Part shown: positions 10,884 to 11,062 of the stretch, in pieces
Layout: the number at the start of each line of letters is the position of its first letter
Position numbering within the stretch: the first letter of the stretch is position 1
Source of the DNA: an uncultured archaeon
Lineage (GTDB): Archaea > Thermoproteota > Nitrososphaeria > Nitrososphaerales > CALBXV01
Assembly (NCBI GenBank): GCA_937890045.1
Contig: CALBXV010000689.1
Location: forward strand, 1 to 11,062
Length of the DNA stretch: 11,062 bases
Reading direction: 5' to 3'
Notes under the pieces: model-generated
Seen by the model: only the letters and a program-made list of their open reading frames with translations
The model's database searches: none
Told to the model about the DNA's origin: nothing
Translations under genes and position numbers: made by a program

Positions 10884-11062
10884 ATACTAGGAATGAAGCA
10901 TTTCTAGAAAACGAAGTTTCGACACTCACCGCTAGGGTGAAGGAACTTGAGTTTGACTGTGCAGAGTTACAGAGATCAAACTCTGAACTGTCTGAACGGA
11001 CTAAGAAGCTTGCAAATCGGCAACCTTCTTGGCCGAAGGGGTATCGTCCACAAAGGAGACAC
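10880..11062 (+). CDS. Coiled-coil protein, partial (61 codons, runs off the window)
   Basis: ATG 10880 overlaps the gp59 stop (ATGA), with AGGAG at 10867-10871, 8 bases before. Residues 5-45 form a Leu-heptad helix (FLENEVSTLTARVKELEFDC, then ELQRSNSELSERTKKLAN), followed by a basic, Pro-containing stretch (RQPSWPKGYRPQRRH). It does not look like the start of gp32, which T4 has at this place. No stop is reached by 11062. Confidence 0.7.
   Translation, partial: MNTRNEAFLENEVSTLTARVKELEFDCAELQRSNSELSERTKKLANRQPSWPKGYRPQRRH

Overview
The window looks like part of a T4-like myovirus genome from an (apparently marine) alphaproteobacterial host. Every supported gene lies on the + strand, and most are joined by ATGA, TAATG or longer overlaps. 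The T4 assignment rests on the adjacent pair gp33-like (10074-10292) and gp59-like (10299-10883), which keeps the T4 gene order, on a T4-type lysozyme with an intact E/D/T catalytic triad, and on phoH and RecB-like nuclease genes typical of marine T4-like phages. The alphaproteobacterial host is inferred from a split, circularly permuted tmRNA gene whose tag begins ANDN, and from an RpoD-type sigma domain 4.

Layout. 1-157: three copies of a 20-bp repeat, then a strong sigma70-type promoter (TTGACA-17-TAGAAT). 187-3710: a train of mostly small genes, including a standalone sigma70 region-4 protein, an HELVH metallopeptidase and an exported SleB-type cell-wall hydrolase. 3706-3851: a T4-late-like TATAAATA box, a folded non-coding RNA and a very strong GC hairpin with a T tract. 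3865-9031: an exported protein, PhoH, lysozyme, a PD-(D/E)XK nuclease, an exported or lipoprotein-like protein, a MotA/TolQ/ExbB-like plus MotB/TolR/ExbD-like membrane pair, a further two-TM protein, a haem-dependent oxidative N-demethylase (DUF3445) family protein and a small zinc ribbon. 9028-9475: a promoter and a two-piece tmRNA locus. 9529-9786: a small helix-turn-helix protein. 9804-10057: hairpins and a 29-codon leader-like ORF. 10074-11062: gp33, gp59 and the start of a coiled-coil gene with its own promoter inside the end of gp59.

How it may work together. Transcription genes (sigma domain 4, gp33) and three near-identical host-like promoters suggest layered control of host RNA polymerase. 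The tmRNA would rescue stalled ribosomes during infection. SleB, lysozyme and possibly the proton-channel-like pair act on the envelope. The N-demethylase-like protein may be an auxiliary metabolic gene for methylated amines. The most notable items are the phage-borne two-piece tmRNA, with a precursor helix that clamps its acceptor ends, and the proton-channel-like membrane cassette. All functional calls come from reading motifs by eye; no database search was run.
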